Under the pieces are notes generated by a model. It had not been told where the DNA came from, ran no database searches, and was given only the letters and a program-made list of their open reading frames with translations. From Balanoglossus misakiensis (lineage: Eukaryota; Hemichordata), in contig CM082596.2 of NCBI GenBank assembly GCA_040954595.2, forward strand, positions 1,550,001 to 1,614,000: a stretch of DNA of 64,000 nt, in the 5' to 3' direction. How positions within the stretch are numbered: the stretch's first letter is position 1; every line of letters starts with the position of its first letter. Both the position numbers and the translations under genes were made by a program. Positions 1 to 14,689 of this stretch are shown here, piece by piece.

Positions 1-3000
1 TGCCATTTCTTGCATGAAGTACCAGCGGCTATAAAAACTGACAAACGTAATGGAAAGAATAATAGAAACATATATAACAATTTTGATCGATAAGCTTATC
101 ACTAGTACGCCTGTAGTTTGGTGTATGTCATGTCAATGTGTCATCTGATAATATTTGATGTGTTGCTGCCTTCGCTCAGCTCAAAAAGTCGACCTAGAGG
201 TCATGGTAATATCATAGGTATTCGGGTCAACGGGCAGGATACGCTTTAATGTTTTATCAATCTTTCGGAAATTAAAGTCTTTGGATTTACGATAGTGATG
301 GCATGAAATTAAAAAAGACTATCAACTTGGAGGGGGGAGGTATTCAAAGGAATCACTGGTACATCAGGAACAATTGCAATTGTACATGAAAGTTTGTCAC
401 TAGACTCGACGTTACGTGGTAATTGTTAGAATAATTATTTCAATCTTGAGTTCAGACTTTGCGAATTACCGTGGTTAAAATTCAGCAAAGTCGTAAGATC
501 AGTCTGATTTTCAAGCCATCAATACTCTCTGGGTTTATCGTGGATTTTGCTTTTAGGGCGTTCATTGGAATTGGATCAAGTCAGGCCAGCCAATTCACTA
601 TTGTCTAATTTAAGAAAGTAATTGATATGCCAGCCGTTAGCAATAATACTTGGATGAAATCTTGCCTTGTTTCTATATACTATGTAGATGGCCTCATGCC
701 AATGTCCAAATGGGAGCCAGAGGACATATCTAAAATGGGAAGAGTAAACCAATATATTAAGGGACACCTTCATTAACCTTAGACATAGAAAGGGGAGTTG
801 ATATGATTTCCTCAAGACGACAAACACACTCCAAGACGTTATTCAAGACGTGAAGCTGGATATGATGACGTCAGACGTTGTTAATAACTTGGGGAAGAAT
901 ATTTGTGGGAATGCGTGTCAATATGAACGCACTATAGACCGTTTCAATCAGTTTGCCGTAATATGTAGGATGGGCAATTACAAGGTTATTGCGATCTGTG
1001 TATTGAAAGCACTGAGATATCGAGTGTTGATTAGAGAAATAGTTGAGAAGGTAGGAAACATGGGTTTCTCTTATTTCTTGCATACACACAAGAGACTCTT
1101 TACATTATTGTGCTTGCTGGTGAGTACTGTGTTTGAGGTTGTCAAAACTGCTTCCACCTGGCTTGCAAGCATAACATATAAGGTGACCTCATTACTAACG
1201 TAACTTTGTTGCGTCGTGCATCTAAGGTGTATAAATGGCAGACATTTTAACTTGTGACGTCATCACACAATGACATCATGGTAGCGACATTATAGCGATA
1301 AAAACATTTAAAATGACTTTAAACAACCTTCGCTTGACCTTGTGATATTGTATTACTTTGTTTCAAGAACATGGCCTACTCTGTCAGAAAAACTACTTGC
1401 CAACACAATTGATTGATGGCGATCTGAATTCAAAAATCGTAGATGTATATCTTTACATCACAGTGACAAATTGCTTTATTTTGCAGGTAACATCCATTTA
1501 ATGGAGGCTGGATAATGACGACTCTCCAAAATGATCACCCGCCAAGAAAAACATGTCGACCTTGGTCTTGTTGAACATTAAACTATGCAGTGCGGATCCA
1601 GGATTAAAATTTCAAAGTGCAATTGATTACAATAGGAAGGAGATAGTAACAACAGATTCAGGTTCTTTTATTTTCTTTTCCTACAGAGACACTCAGAGGA
1701 AGATACACACTGAAAGGATTATTTGGATTTTTGTTTTTTCTCTCTAACAACAGCCTTGTCTTGTGGGTCTTACGGTGAGAAACTGACAAATACATTTAAT
1801 GCAACTGGGCCCAGAGGTCGTACAATGGATCGCGATATAACGCGATAATTGACAATAGTGGTAATGGAAGATGTTGTCAAGATACTGACACGTTTTGAAG
1901 CTTTTAAATGGAAAAAATGTGACGACCCTTGCACCTTATGTCACTGAATGTGATTTGTTATTAAACGAATATTTTGGATATTGGCTTCCCGGGAAACAGG
2001 GTTCACGAGGTGCGTCGTCAGAGCAGTTGAGTGGATCTAGTTCCGACAACAGATTTGGAAGATAGGATACTTCAATGCGCCAGGTTGCCTTGAGTTTACA
2101 TACACATGTCATGCACGTGTCCCTTATCCATTCAGTGTAATCTCCATATAAATTTAATCATATTGTAACCTTGCAGAGCTAGTTCAAGTCCATATTTCAG
2201 GGGCCGGTGGTGCTGTGATGAGTCGGCTAAGCTCGACCACTAGTTTGATATTCAACGCCCATGGTTTCGACAATGAAAAACATGCAATGGAGGCCATTTT
2301 TACGTCACGTGATTGGAACGCCATCTATATATCTGGCAGCAGTTGCATTTAGTCGCATTTCAGACTTAGTTTTTCCCTCTGTCAATCAATTTCTTTGTAA
2401 GTCAATAAAATCTACTTATTTTTAATGGAATTTAACGTAACCGGCAAATGCAGAAGATGGTCTTTCGCAGTAAGTTTTATTGCCTAAGCCCTTAGTCACG
2501 TCGGCATAAAATATACTGAATTACTTTGTGGGATGGTTACATTTCAGATCACCATGGTGATACAAACATTTCAGTCAGAGCTGTCTGACTCCACTTCTGA
2601 TAAAGGAAACGTAAAAATTTAGAACATTTTGGTCACATGACAAGCCAACCTGATTCTGAAAGGAAAGTATCACAACATGGCTGGTGGGTTTTTGCAGAAT
2701 GATATAACACTTCGCTCAATTGCCAGTAGTTTCACCGCCAGTGATGTTTTATTATGCAAATGATCCATTTCTTCAATTTGCCTTTGCATTGATTGACCAG
2801 CTTAGGGTCAAATGTTCTTATCGACGTAGTAATGTCGTATATTCATACTTCCATAGAAAAATAAGCAAAGAGTGATTGCATTATCGTGAGTATGAATGTG
2901 TCATTTTATCACATTAGCTTCGTACATGACTAGACTGAATGTAATTTGTCTTTTTTATGTACTGTGAAGAATATCGCCTTAATAACTAGTAGAATGCAAA

Positions 3001-6000
3001 CGACAATGGGAGTGTTAAAGGAAACGCAATAAAATGGCGCGACGTTTTTTTCAGCTTCACTTAACGAACATGGAAAGGGGCTTATCATAGATCTATGGTC
3101 AGCTGAAGTCAAAATTTGGTCATGTTTTTCATACAAAGATGCAAGTGATTTTCAATTGATTTACATGCATGTTTATATTATTTCTGTCACATGGTCTTTG
3201 CTTTCTGATTGTTCAAAAACTGCAGTCGGATTCGCGCGCCACGGGACAGTAATGGTGACGTCAGCGAAAAGTGCGATGGGTATTGATGAGTTTGGTGACA
3301 GATGATTACCGCCGAATGAAGAGAAAACACTACTTGTTATGTTAATTGCAGACCCTGTTCGCTTAACCTTGTGCTCGTTATGTAGTGTGAGGTTAGAAGG
3401 TTAACGGCGAAACTTTCAAGTTATTGAGGTAATTGCATTTTGGAAGCACGCGATGAGGTTCCCTTGCTAACCTTGGAGAAGGACAAAGTGAATTACCCAA
3501 TCCCATGATGCAAAGCAAGTTCACAGAATCTGACCATGATTATGAATATGACAAGTACAGTTTTCTCTAGCTTAGAACTGAAACAAATGCTTGAGTTTCC
3601 AAATTCAAATGGCGGAGAAAAAAGTTGTAGTTCACTCAACTGATGAGATAATGTCTGCATTAGATAACATGGCACTACTAATGCAGGTTACATGGCATAA
3701 AATACATGAAGGTGATCAGGAAAACGACAGAGAAAATCGCACACCATTATCGTGAAAAAAAATCATGCAAATGGATGTTGTTAGTCAGTTTTAACAATTT
3801 GCGTGGAGAGATTTTCTATCTGTATCTGTTTGTCCTTTGCCCTTTCTGGATTCAACATTTTAATGGTGCATTTTCTGCAATCACATACATGTATTCATAT
3901 CATGCATTAAGCTTGTGTGCACACTGAAACCTTTTTCGTCAGCCTTAATTTGGTATTTATGTGGAGTTTACCGACTTGGTGACACCACTGGCTGACGTGC
4001 CAGCGGGTTTTTGATTAATAATCATCACATGTTGTCACCAAAAGCCTGCACAGAAAACAAACATGGGCCTCACACTAAGTGAGATCGGTGCCTGACCAAA
4101 GCACACCTGGCATGTGATATAGATTCAGCGGGCGAAGCAGATTACGTGAAATATCACAATTGATGAATCTGATGAATGCGTTCTGCTCCAACTGCCCCTT
4201 TCTTCTTCATAAAAAAAACACAAACTAATAAAAGCACTCGCTCAGAACAGCGGGATTGCCACTCGCCTCGGGCACACCTTTGTCCTCACAACAAGACACA
4301 ATGATCTCAAAAACGGAAGGAGACAACAGTCTACTTTAGACTGCACTGTTTTACTTCCTTGATTCCATTCATATCAACGGGGTGTCGAAATTACCAGGGG
4401 CTATACCCCCTCGACATTCAAACAGTTGATGATGTACTGTTAAGTGTGTGAGGAACATCCCTAATTTTGCTAAGTAATCTCGTCAAGCCCATGGGAGGTG
4501 GTTTCCACTGGGATATTTTTTATGACTCGTTGTGACCCGACGACCCAGGTACACCCGTAGTTTCATGGGATCAGGGACCAGGTTTTGACTACAGAACGAG
4601 AGATGATGTCATGTGCATGGTACATCGACGTAGTGGAACGCATAATAAGTTGCCGTCCGGCATAACATACTCAGATATATTATCAAATCACAAGTGTTAT
4701 TCAGCTAAACCACGGTTTCTTTACTATCGGTGTTTCTGTAGACAAAACTGAATAACTCCAGTGCAGTGTGGCACTCGCGCTGTGCATGAGCCATCACTTA
4801 CACTAGCCGACTTTAATTCAAACTAGCTGGTGATAATATCGGAATGCGTCAAATTACAGATGGATTCCTAGCGCGATGGGAGAGAACAAGATATGCTTTA
4901 TACTGTAAATTGAATTTAAGCGAAAATACAATCATGTACACTTAAAATGAGTATAACGCACTGTCAAAATATTATTTGAAGCCCTAAACCAGGGTCTGCT
5001 GAAAGTATAGTCGAATCACAGGACGGTGATGAATCAAATGAGAGTAATGTTGTTGGGCAACAAATTAATGTTTATTTTATTGATTAGTTCATGATTGCTT
5101 TGTTTTCTAGGTGGTTCTGAAACCATCTAATGAAGTAGTGATTATGCTCGATTGCAGTAATCTCTTGCTTGTTGAAAAAATATCAGATGCAATAAAGCAA
5201 TGGTGGAGATTGCTATGTCATAATGTGCCTTGCGTGTTTCCCACCCATTTGAAAGACTGCTTTTCCATGAAGCAAATTGCCAACCTGAGCAGGCATTGAC
5301 TTCGTTTTACAGCAATTTGAAAAGCAAAGATCTATAAGTACGTCTTTAAAAGACAATATTTCCGGCGACACACCACGAGTAAGGGCCCGCCTTTGTTAAG
5401 TTCACGGTCTCGTCTCCGTTTAGCTCCGCGTGAGTTCTTTATCGACCTGCATAACATGTTCAGCCTCTCCTACACATGTCTTTCGAAAAGACACTAAAAT
5501 GACAGGCACAGAGTAAACACTAAAAGCTTTTAGATGGAAGCCGATCCTTATTTTACAACTGCGATCGTTAAACTCAAAGTCCTAATCGATGGTAGGTAAA
5601 TACTCGCGAGTTGGAAGACGCTGAAAGGATGCTGTTTATCGTCCGTGGTTGCTAGCACAGTTGGTCATAAAACAAAGGTATCATGATAATCTTCCGTTCA
5701 CCCTTCGGCTAAAACATTTAATCCAATTAGAGGTAAAACATGCTGTTTATTTGGTAACACTTAGGACATCAACCTTTCTTGGTTATTTATTTATTTATTT
5801 GTTTTTTTACTTATCTGCACAGACCACAACTACCTATTTTTGTGAGCGAGAAGTTTCTTGAAATTAGCATTAGGGATAATTTCACTTGATCTGTCAGACA
5901 CATCTGATATCGTATACATCATTCGAACAGATGATTGGAGTATTATTACAACCCCAAATGCATTTGAACATTTTACATAGTTCACATATTACATCTTGTA

Positions 6001-9000
6001 ACAACTTAGAGTAGCTGCAGCATCCCAGAAACAAAAGTCTTGTTAATAACTTGCGAGATGTTTTCTGAATTGAACGAAGTTTAACCACAGCAAGAATGCG
6101 CTGACGTCGACGGACATATGGTAAAGGAACGCTCTAGTCGAGCAGGGAGCTACAAGATGTCGTTGACTCGAGTTGCCAAAAATAGAAACCTACGTGTGGT
6201 TATGACTAGGTTATTTTACCCCAGTGATGTCTTTTGGCTCTGTTGGTAAAATTAGTGGGGAAGCCTCTCGAGCAGGCAGCGACGTTTGTTGCCTTAAGAT
6301 TGTTTTGGTGCTCCCAACGTCACCTTTTGGCGGCTGGATTCCCTAATAACATAGACTGACACAACAAATGTCGAGCTTGTAAACTCAGGTCACAGTTCAA
6401 GACAAGGACACCACCTACCATTTCGAGCAACATAGGTTGGTATGTCGTACACGAACTTAATGCTCTTCTGTTTACCAGTCACCTTCCTACCGATACGGAA
6501 GGCAGTTTATCAATATTCAGTCCATGGACATATAGTATATGCCAGAGCATATGGGTCATATAGGTATTGCTCGAAATAAACAGTGTTTAATCTAATAGCG
6601 CTTTTCATTTCTCCCAGTTTTACCTTGATTTTTTAAAAGTGCAACACAATGTGAACTTTTACATTTTTTAACTTCTACGCGGTTGTCATGGTGAAGAAAC
6701 AGCAATATGAAATTAAAACGTCTCCACGCAGCAAAGGTGTTTGTGTCCGTCTTCATTTAGGGCAGGATCTAGCTTAATTGTGGAGAGCTGAAAGCTCAGC
6801 CAACGGTTAAATGTGAAACGCCGAGCGAATAAACAAACTATAGAGATTAATTTTGCTGAGACACCGGCGTGGAAATACGGAGATTTGTCTTAATGCCCAG
6901 TAATCACTTGTCCAGAGGGTCGCCACTCAGCCTGCTACGGTTCGTGCATTGTCACATGCATCAGCTAAGACTCATCAAATGAGAAATTCAATCCACGAAT
7001 CTGTGCTAACTCAATTGATGACTGCCCAAGTGTCAATTCTGGCTTAATCCACTGGAAAGTCTTGAATTGTGTCTGGGATGATAATTAAACCATATTTTAA
7101 AGGGCCACTATCCGCAACTTCTTTTTTCTTTTCAGTTTATTTCTGGTTCATGAATCAAATCCAGTTTCTTGTTCTCCTCCCTAGTATCCCAACATGCCAA
7201 GTTTTCAACTGTTGTCCTCAATTGCCATGATTTCACAAAAGACGAGAAGTGACTGCAGTACTGGACCGGACAGAATCATCACTGCTCTGGACACGGAGAG
7301 AGATGTGAGATAAAACTGGATAGGAGTCGGTGATGTTTTGGATAAAGAAGGTTATATTGCTGGACGAATGGAAGGTTTCTGACCTTCTGGACAGGATGGG
7401 AAGAAGGGTTCACGCTCTATACTTCTATAGACACTAGTTTGTCGGATACTGGTTTGTAAGTTTTATGCAACATGAATTAAAGTTTATCATGTTTACTGCC
7501 TCTGTCTTTATTGACACATGAAAATCAGATAACCACCTGTTCAAATTGGTTGACATCTGATATCGGGTGTGAATGCTTCTTCTGGGGGCGAGAAACAAAT
7601 ATTGTCATAAAACATCATTACTTTATCATATTATTGTACAGCAGGAAGCAAGACTAATTTGACAGTGACAGGATGAATTTTAAGTGAGGGTGGTAAGACA
7701 AATTGTTGCCTCAGATGTCAGCTATATACGTACATGTACAGCTGTTACAGTTAATTAAAATTGCCAAATAAAAAGGGCAAAAATTGCGCAGTTAATACTT
7801 GGCTTTCAGCAGCAGTTCGCCATAAAAGTAAACGATGCTGATTTGTGAAATATTATCCCTTTCGCATAGTGTGTACTGTCGATCTGACGAGTGAATATTT
7901 TCTAACAATAGGACATAACTATAAGAAAATATCAAGGACAGATGTCCCAACTTTGTGAGATCCTTATGAGTAACTTCTACAATGAGGTCAAATCAGAATA
8001 TGACGAGCACTTTCCTTAAGTAGATATATCTTTAAATTAAAAGGAATTCATTCCCAATTTTAGTTATTTCTATGTTCTGTTAGTAGTAGATGTGTAATAC
8101 AGGAATGATAAAAAAAGACTCGCCATGTCTAATTAAGTATCTGAAGACGTCTTTCTATCATTTCAAAAGACTACTTGGGCAAAAGGATGACAGTCTTGAC
8201 AACTGAGGAAGAAGCATGTCGCTAATTGGCCAGCCAATTGAACATGCTGAAATCATATGTGACAAGACAGGTATCGTTTAAGGCGAAATTGGATGGGTAC
8301 ACGGTGAAATATCGCTGTTGGCACGTCGGAGCTTTAATAATAAACTTCTCTTTCTCTCGCAGCGTCAGATATTTTTAGCGTGAGAGCCAAACGGGTGTCA
8401 AATAAATTAACTGTGGTTGACTCTTTTAATTCACAACAGAAAGATTGATATTCTGTATTGTTCTAAGATTGGATAAATTTGTTAACTCTGACGATTAAAC
8501 TTGTTCATCAGCAACTCTGTCAAAACAATCAGTGAATAATGTTTCAATCGAATGATTTGATAAGTGGGTTATACCAATGGAAGAATTTAACCAGAAGGAT
8601 TAGTGACTGTTCAGTTTGTTGCCCTTCCATCTGATTGATTAGTTGCTTCATTTATCGTTCAATTTACTCATTAGTTTTTCCATTCACGTCCAAATGTTTG
8701 ACATAACAGTCACTATGCCAGGAAAGCCCTAACTACAACAAGGAGTACACAGAGAATGGGATTGGCCAAATACACAGAATTAGCCCTCCATCTCCTCGCT
8801 ATTTAGACATATACATATGGTACATGTACATACATACTGGTACGTCCATACAAGCCGTGCAGTTTGGGTGTATTTTACTTTAGATGGTACATCATGTAGG
8901 ATATCATGTCCAACAGTCAATATGACGTGTATTGTTCTTGTTCCCGATGCGGTGCTCTGCTGACACATGCAGACTTTTAGAGGGGCATTCGCCACAGGGT

Positions 9001-12000
9001 ATTGGAAGTTGCTGGAGTTTATTTTGCAGGTTTATAGACGATCAATTTAGTTGTTTCAGTGTATATGCCATGTGAGCACTTGGCGTCTGACTGCCATCGT
9101 GTGAAATCTTTCCTGATCTCAGTGAACGCTTGGTGAGCATAAAATTGATTTTATGAATAATTTATGGTCAAAACAGATGAGGCAGATGGCAGTAATTTAT
9201 CATTTATTGGCATCTGTACTTGGCACCTCTAATAGGCATGGCATTCACCATTTGCACCTTACAAAACAACAAGTTTCCATCAGTTTTTTGTGTGCCTAGA
9301 TCAGAGAGGTTATCTGGACTTTAGACTACAGTCAGCTGATCATTTTGCAGATTTACTGACGTAGTAAGGAAATAAAGATTGGTGACGATTGAAGAATATG
9401 GTCGCATCTAACTCATGCTGAATTGACTATTGACCTTAAACGTCATTGCCATGGCAATGGAAGGGAATTAACAACGTTGCTATAAATTTAATTCACACAG
9501 TAAACTGAAAAGAGAATCTACTCAGATTGTTCCTCTTTTGAAATATGAAAAGACAGACTTCTTCACATACATTCGAGAAATTGCATAGAGTGAATTCAAT
9601 AAAAAACGATGTAATTGAAATCTAGCATTGTCGATAAACAGTTAAATTTCTTTTAACGTAAATGATGTGCATCCCCATTTAAAAGGCTCAACCAGTCTGA
9701 TAATGATCTAAATTTCACACAAAAACCTTTTATGCTTTTAAGACATTACTATACACCAATATGATCACAGAAGAGGCAAAATATTTGTAGTTTAATGATA
9801 ATATGCTATCTGTTGTATGCTGTCTTATATTTTTGCGATTGCACCAATCTTGTATACATGTATACAGTCAAGGATGAATAAGCTAATTACTGGTTGTAGG
9901 CTAATGGAATGTTTCAGCGCACTTTAAACATAAAGCTGACAGTCTGTTCAGATTTATTTTTAAACAGAGTGAGTATATATACACAAAAGAGACCAACATA
10001 ATAAGGCTGTAGACAGAAATAAAGGCACTTTGTTCACTTGAACTCGATAATAGTCATCCTGTCCAGATGGTATCTAATAATTAACAACAAGCCAAATCCA
10101 TAATTTCTGCCACAATTAAAGACAAAGCAACAAGTCTAGGAATCTAACAATGTGGACACATAAAAAACAAAACACACATCAGGGAAACATACTGCATGGA
10201 CCCAAATTCATAAAACAAAGAAAAAGGTTTCGAAAAGAGTGAGCATGTACTGTTCCGCATGCACTACTCTTCTAGGTTGCCAGTATTTCAGAGTCTAAAG
10301 TAAAGTCTTTATTTCCATCATAAATATTCATGGCAATCACAGGTTAAATATCTAGACTTGGTACATGTGGCCTTTGCACTTGCTTCCAGAGGCACGAGTA
10401 ATGAATCAAGGGAGACCAAAGGTCAGATAATGTCAGTTCCAGTGGCCACATGTTCCAGATTTTTCCCGGTTTTGTCATCAGTCATGCACACAACACATTC
10501 ATGCGACATTAATGTGTTTTTGTTGCTTGGACATTTCATTTTGTGACATTTATTGTGCATCTGTATAATGTCAGGAGTTGGTGTGAGTATCGACGTCACA
10601 GCTGTTTATTTGGCTGTAGGAGATGACTGATGGCACAGTGTAAGAAGTGGACCACAGTTAAATTTTACCGCTAAGATTATTCCCTGCTCCTATGCCAATA
10701 TTTTCTTTATTGGTACGTTGGGTAGTTAATGTCGTTATCGTTGTGCCGCAAATATAATATTGAAATGAAACAGACTCATCTACTAACATCACATAGAGTT
10801 CCAGTAGGTCATCCTTGACATCATTATGACAAACAGCATGCATCGATAAACTTTCAAGAGACATCTATAACTGAACATGCTCGCCTGACTATTGCGTTAT
10901 TCCAATTCCAATTTAACTTTCTTAGGATCAAGCCCAGTTGATGTAAGAAACTAATTTTAGTAACATCGCGTTTTTCCTTCAATTGGACTACCTCTTATAA
11001 GAAGGTCGCGTGGCAGAGGAAATCTAAAGCATGCAATCATGTCTGTAGAACCTGCCGTCCGCATGTTTGAAGTGTTTCTCTGTGCTAGGCTCCCAGCTGT
11101 CAAAACAACTCGTTAAAAGGTCCAGAGATTCAGGAGAAGCTGTAAAGATCGTCTTTGTGTAGTCATGGACTTTCGTGACAGCTTGACAGCGTCTTTAGTG
11201 AGGCACTTGTCTGCAAATTTACATATCGACTTTTCAATTGGCAATCCTCTGCCCCGGACATGGTCATGTAATATAGATATGTACCTAATTAACAACTCAA
11301 GTTTACTTTTTTGAATTGGTATTGTGTCAGTAGAACAGAGAGGCAAAGCCAGATCTGAGACCAATATCACGAATAGGCAATTATATTCTTTCCTGATTTT
11401 AATTAGCCACACTTGTCCCCTTCAATATTGGAGTGAAATGGCAACTTTCAGCTTGGTTTCATCGTCGTGATCTGCTAGCAATGTTAATCCGTAAGCTTCC
11501 TCATTAGTTCATATTCAGTAAGGTTTTGGTAGCCAAATCACTTTTTGGTTTCTTACCAATCTTCTAAATTAAAAGCAAACCAATCAAAGCAACATTGCAT
11601 TTTATTGTCATTCAACAAATCTCTTTTCAACCCCCTGAAATCAAAGAAATCGTAAACGAGAAAATACGAGAAAATACAAATAGTTCTCGCGGGATTCGGC
11701 TGTTGTAGTGATTCGCCGTTTTAATGACTAGTATTCCCTATCTGAATGGACATCATGTACTGTTATGGACCCCAATAACAGAAAATTTATGATTTAATGT
11801 TCAGCACGGCGAGGTAGCAGAGGACCAATTTAATGTTTACTACCCACAGATGGATTACCTCTGGAATTCATCGGTTCAGGAAAGAATTATTGCGCAGACG
11901 ACGAACAGAATAAACAATCCCACTCTCCAGTTCTTCCTTCCCCAGGACATGACAATTTGATGGATGCACTGACAGATATGTTTGTGTGCAACCAACTGCT

Positions 12001-12483
12001 TTTTACCATCAATCCAACAGAAATGTAAAATTTGAGATTAAGGTAGCAGACTACATAGTAAACTTAGTAAATTCCTTGATTTCACTTATTTTGTACATCA
12101 ATGATTTTTAAAGCAGGTTGCTCCCGCCCTGACATTTAAGTTGAAGGGTTTAAAAGATAAAATCAATTCATATTTTGAGATGGGGCAAACCACAGAAATG
12201 GCTATTAAGCCTATGGTCTATTGCATGCCTTAGCTCTTTCTCTTTGTGTATTTATGGAACAAAATATGTCAGTTATGTTGCTGTAAGTTAAGCCTAATCT
12301 TCAGCCTTGGAAGAAAAGATACAACACTTATGAATGTGTATGGCCGTATTGAGGCAAAGTGAAAGCTATGGTTTGTAATGCAATACCTCTGGAAGTCTGA
12401 ACAATGAACCTTGGAAAAGGGCTTAAAACTGGACAACTGCACTGAAAGAGTTTAAAGAAAAGAAAAATGCAAAGACGATGTTT

Positions 12484-12536
12484 CTCTGTCTGCATCTTTG
12501 TCTGTCTGTCTCTGTCTCTCTCCCTCTGTGTGTGTG
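12484..12536. repeat. TCTG/TC/TG microsatellite
   Basis: Compound simple repeat passing from TCTG to TC to TG units. The overlapping open frames on both strands are by-products of the repeat. Confidence 0.8.
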
Positions 12537-14647
12537 AAGACAATATCCTTTTTCATGGAAAGTAAATTTGTAAATATGTGTACACGCATGCCAATGTTCA
12601 ATAAATGTGTGCCTGGTGTTTCTGGGTTCAGAAGGAACTGTATGGAATGTACAGAGTGGAATGAGTCATTTGGACTGTGTGATACATACTTGCGAACACA
12701 TGTTTGTATATTTATGTATGCATGTGGAATAAACTTGTGACCTTTGACGTCGTGTGTTGCCCTGTGTTGTTTCCAATGCAATGGTTACTCAAGTAACATG
12801 TTCAGTTGCCGTCTGGTACGCTAAGGCTACAGTGTAAAGTGCAGGCTGAGTTCGCTTCGGGTTAACCAGCTAAAATGTCCAACAAGTCTCGAGATTCCTT
12901 GCACCGAGAAGAAGTGCGAGGGAAGGCAACTCACAGCAATGCATTCACACAATTATCAGACAACAACGTAGACATGTGACAAGGCATGAGGAAACTGAAG
13001 ACTGTGATTTACGTCCATAAATAATTAAATGTCATGGCATTTGCAGGGTAGATACATCATGCAAAATTTTATCAAACCCGTCAAATACAAATGTCAATAT
13101 CACATTTTCTGACTCACTTGTAAAGGGAGGTTTTATACTTCACTTGAAATTTAAGAAGGAACAATTTGACAAAAAGGATAAGCCAAAATGTTGATAAAAT
13201 GACAATTAAATATGGCCGCTATGGTCGGCAAATTCTCGTTGCTGTGAGGACAAGCCCAAAGTGACAAGTATTTCTACCTATGAGATTGACACCTGCTTCG
13301 GTTGAATTTTTTAAATCATACTGCTGAGATCGGAGGACCCACAAATGTGTCGCATATGGTTCAAATAATGTAAAATGTGTAGCACATCTTGTCGTTCTCA
13401 GAAATGGCGTTTACGTCGCATTATCACACTATTAAAGCACCATGCGTTGTAAAAGTGTTAAGGGTTATTTGATGGTTATAAGATATCTGGACGTGTAAGA
13501 CTCAGCTGTTCGCGACACACGTCGTGTGGTTCTGACAACACAAGATGAATTACTGCAGCTTTGTCGTAAATAAACTGCGCATTTTCAAGGCAAACTGTGA
13601 GAGAAAAGAGTTTTCGGGTGTATAGAAACCAGTTTGTTGAACTATTTGTGGCCTTCATGACATCACGTCATTTTGAATTTATCCTGGTCCAATCTTGAGA
13701 TAATCCCTCTTTCTCTGATTTAATATAGTAGCTGTTTAAAATTCAATTAGATTCCATAGAACTGTATAATAGTTTCTGAAAGTATCGTACAATTTGCTGT
13801 TCACATTTGTGGGCACATATTCAGCAATTCAGCTATTGCTCAATTTAAGTGGCTCTTCCAAAAGTATGTATCTCCCAAATTGGCAGTTAACACTGTGCCC
13901 GGTACACATATATCATGATACTCACGTAGATCAAAACGGCCTGTGTGTTCTCAAGGACATCAGCGAAACACACTCAGTGGAGTGTAGCTGATGACTAAAT
14001 ATCCAATAACAAAACACAATATATTCACCTTATATTTTAAGCCAATTGTTTAGTTCAAAGTATGGTTGTGCATGATAATGGTAATCCTACCAATGACATA
14101 TTCCAAGAGCGATCTCTAACTATATGAATGTGAAGGGGGAATTGGAGGACAAAAAGAGAACAAACTGATAAGGCAGACACATAATGAAAGACCAAGGTTA
14201 TCACAAATTGTCATTCCTCTTACAAGATCATGTGGAATAGTAACGTTCTGCCGTTTAGTTTCAAGTCATGCAACAGTTGACCCGGAACCATAAATAATCC
14301 AGAAAATTCAGTCCTTATGGAACACCCTGACAAATATTGATAGGTCCGTGGAAACATTTGGAAGGGCTCTTCTGTATGTACTCCCATGCAGACAAAGTCG
14401 ATGAATTATTCAGGAGTACTTTCTCTCCCAGAACACCTACTTCTGTCTCTGAGTTGCGTTCTGGGCACTGTTCATCATTCATAACGGGCAACGTTAATGG
14501 TGGTAACGACAGTAGGGGCTTTCACAAAAGCAGGGTAATGTGTTTCCATGGCGACGCCAGCAATCTGTGGGATTTGCGACCAGACGTGAATCACCTTTCA
14601 AGAGGAGGTGTGGGATCAGAGTCAAATGTACAAATCAAAGGTTTACT

Positions 14648-14689
14648 AATGATGATGGTGGTGGTTGTGAGGATGATGATGATGATTAT
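14648..14689. repeat. GAT/GGT trinucleotide microsatellite
   Basis: Run of GATGAT, GGTGGT and GATGAT units. It creates Met/Val-rich, Asp-rich or Ile-rich open frames on both strands that have no other sign of coding. Confidence 0.8.

Noticed and set aside
12328-12781. Overlapping open frames on both strands
   Set aside because: All run through the TCTG/TG repeat and have repeat-driven composition.
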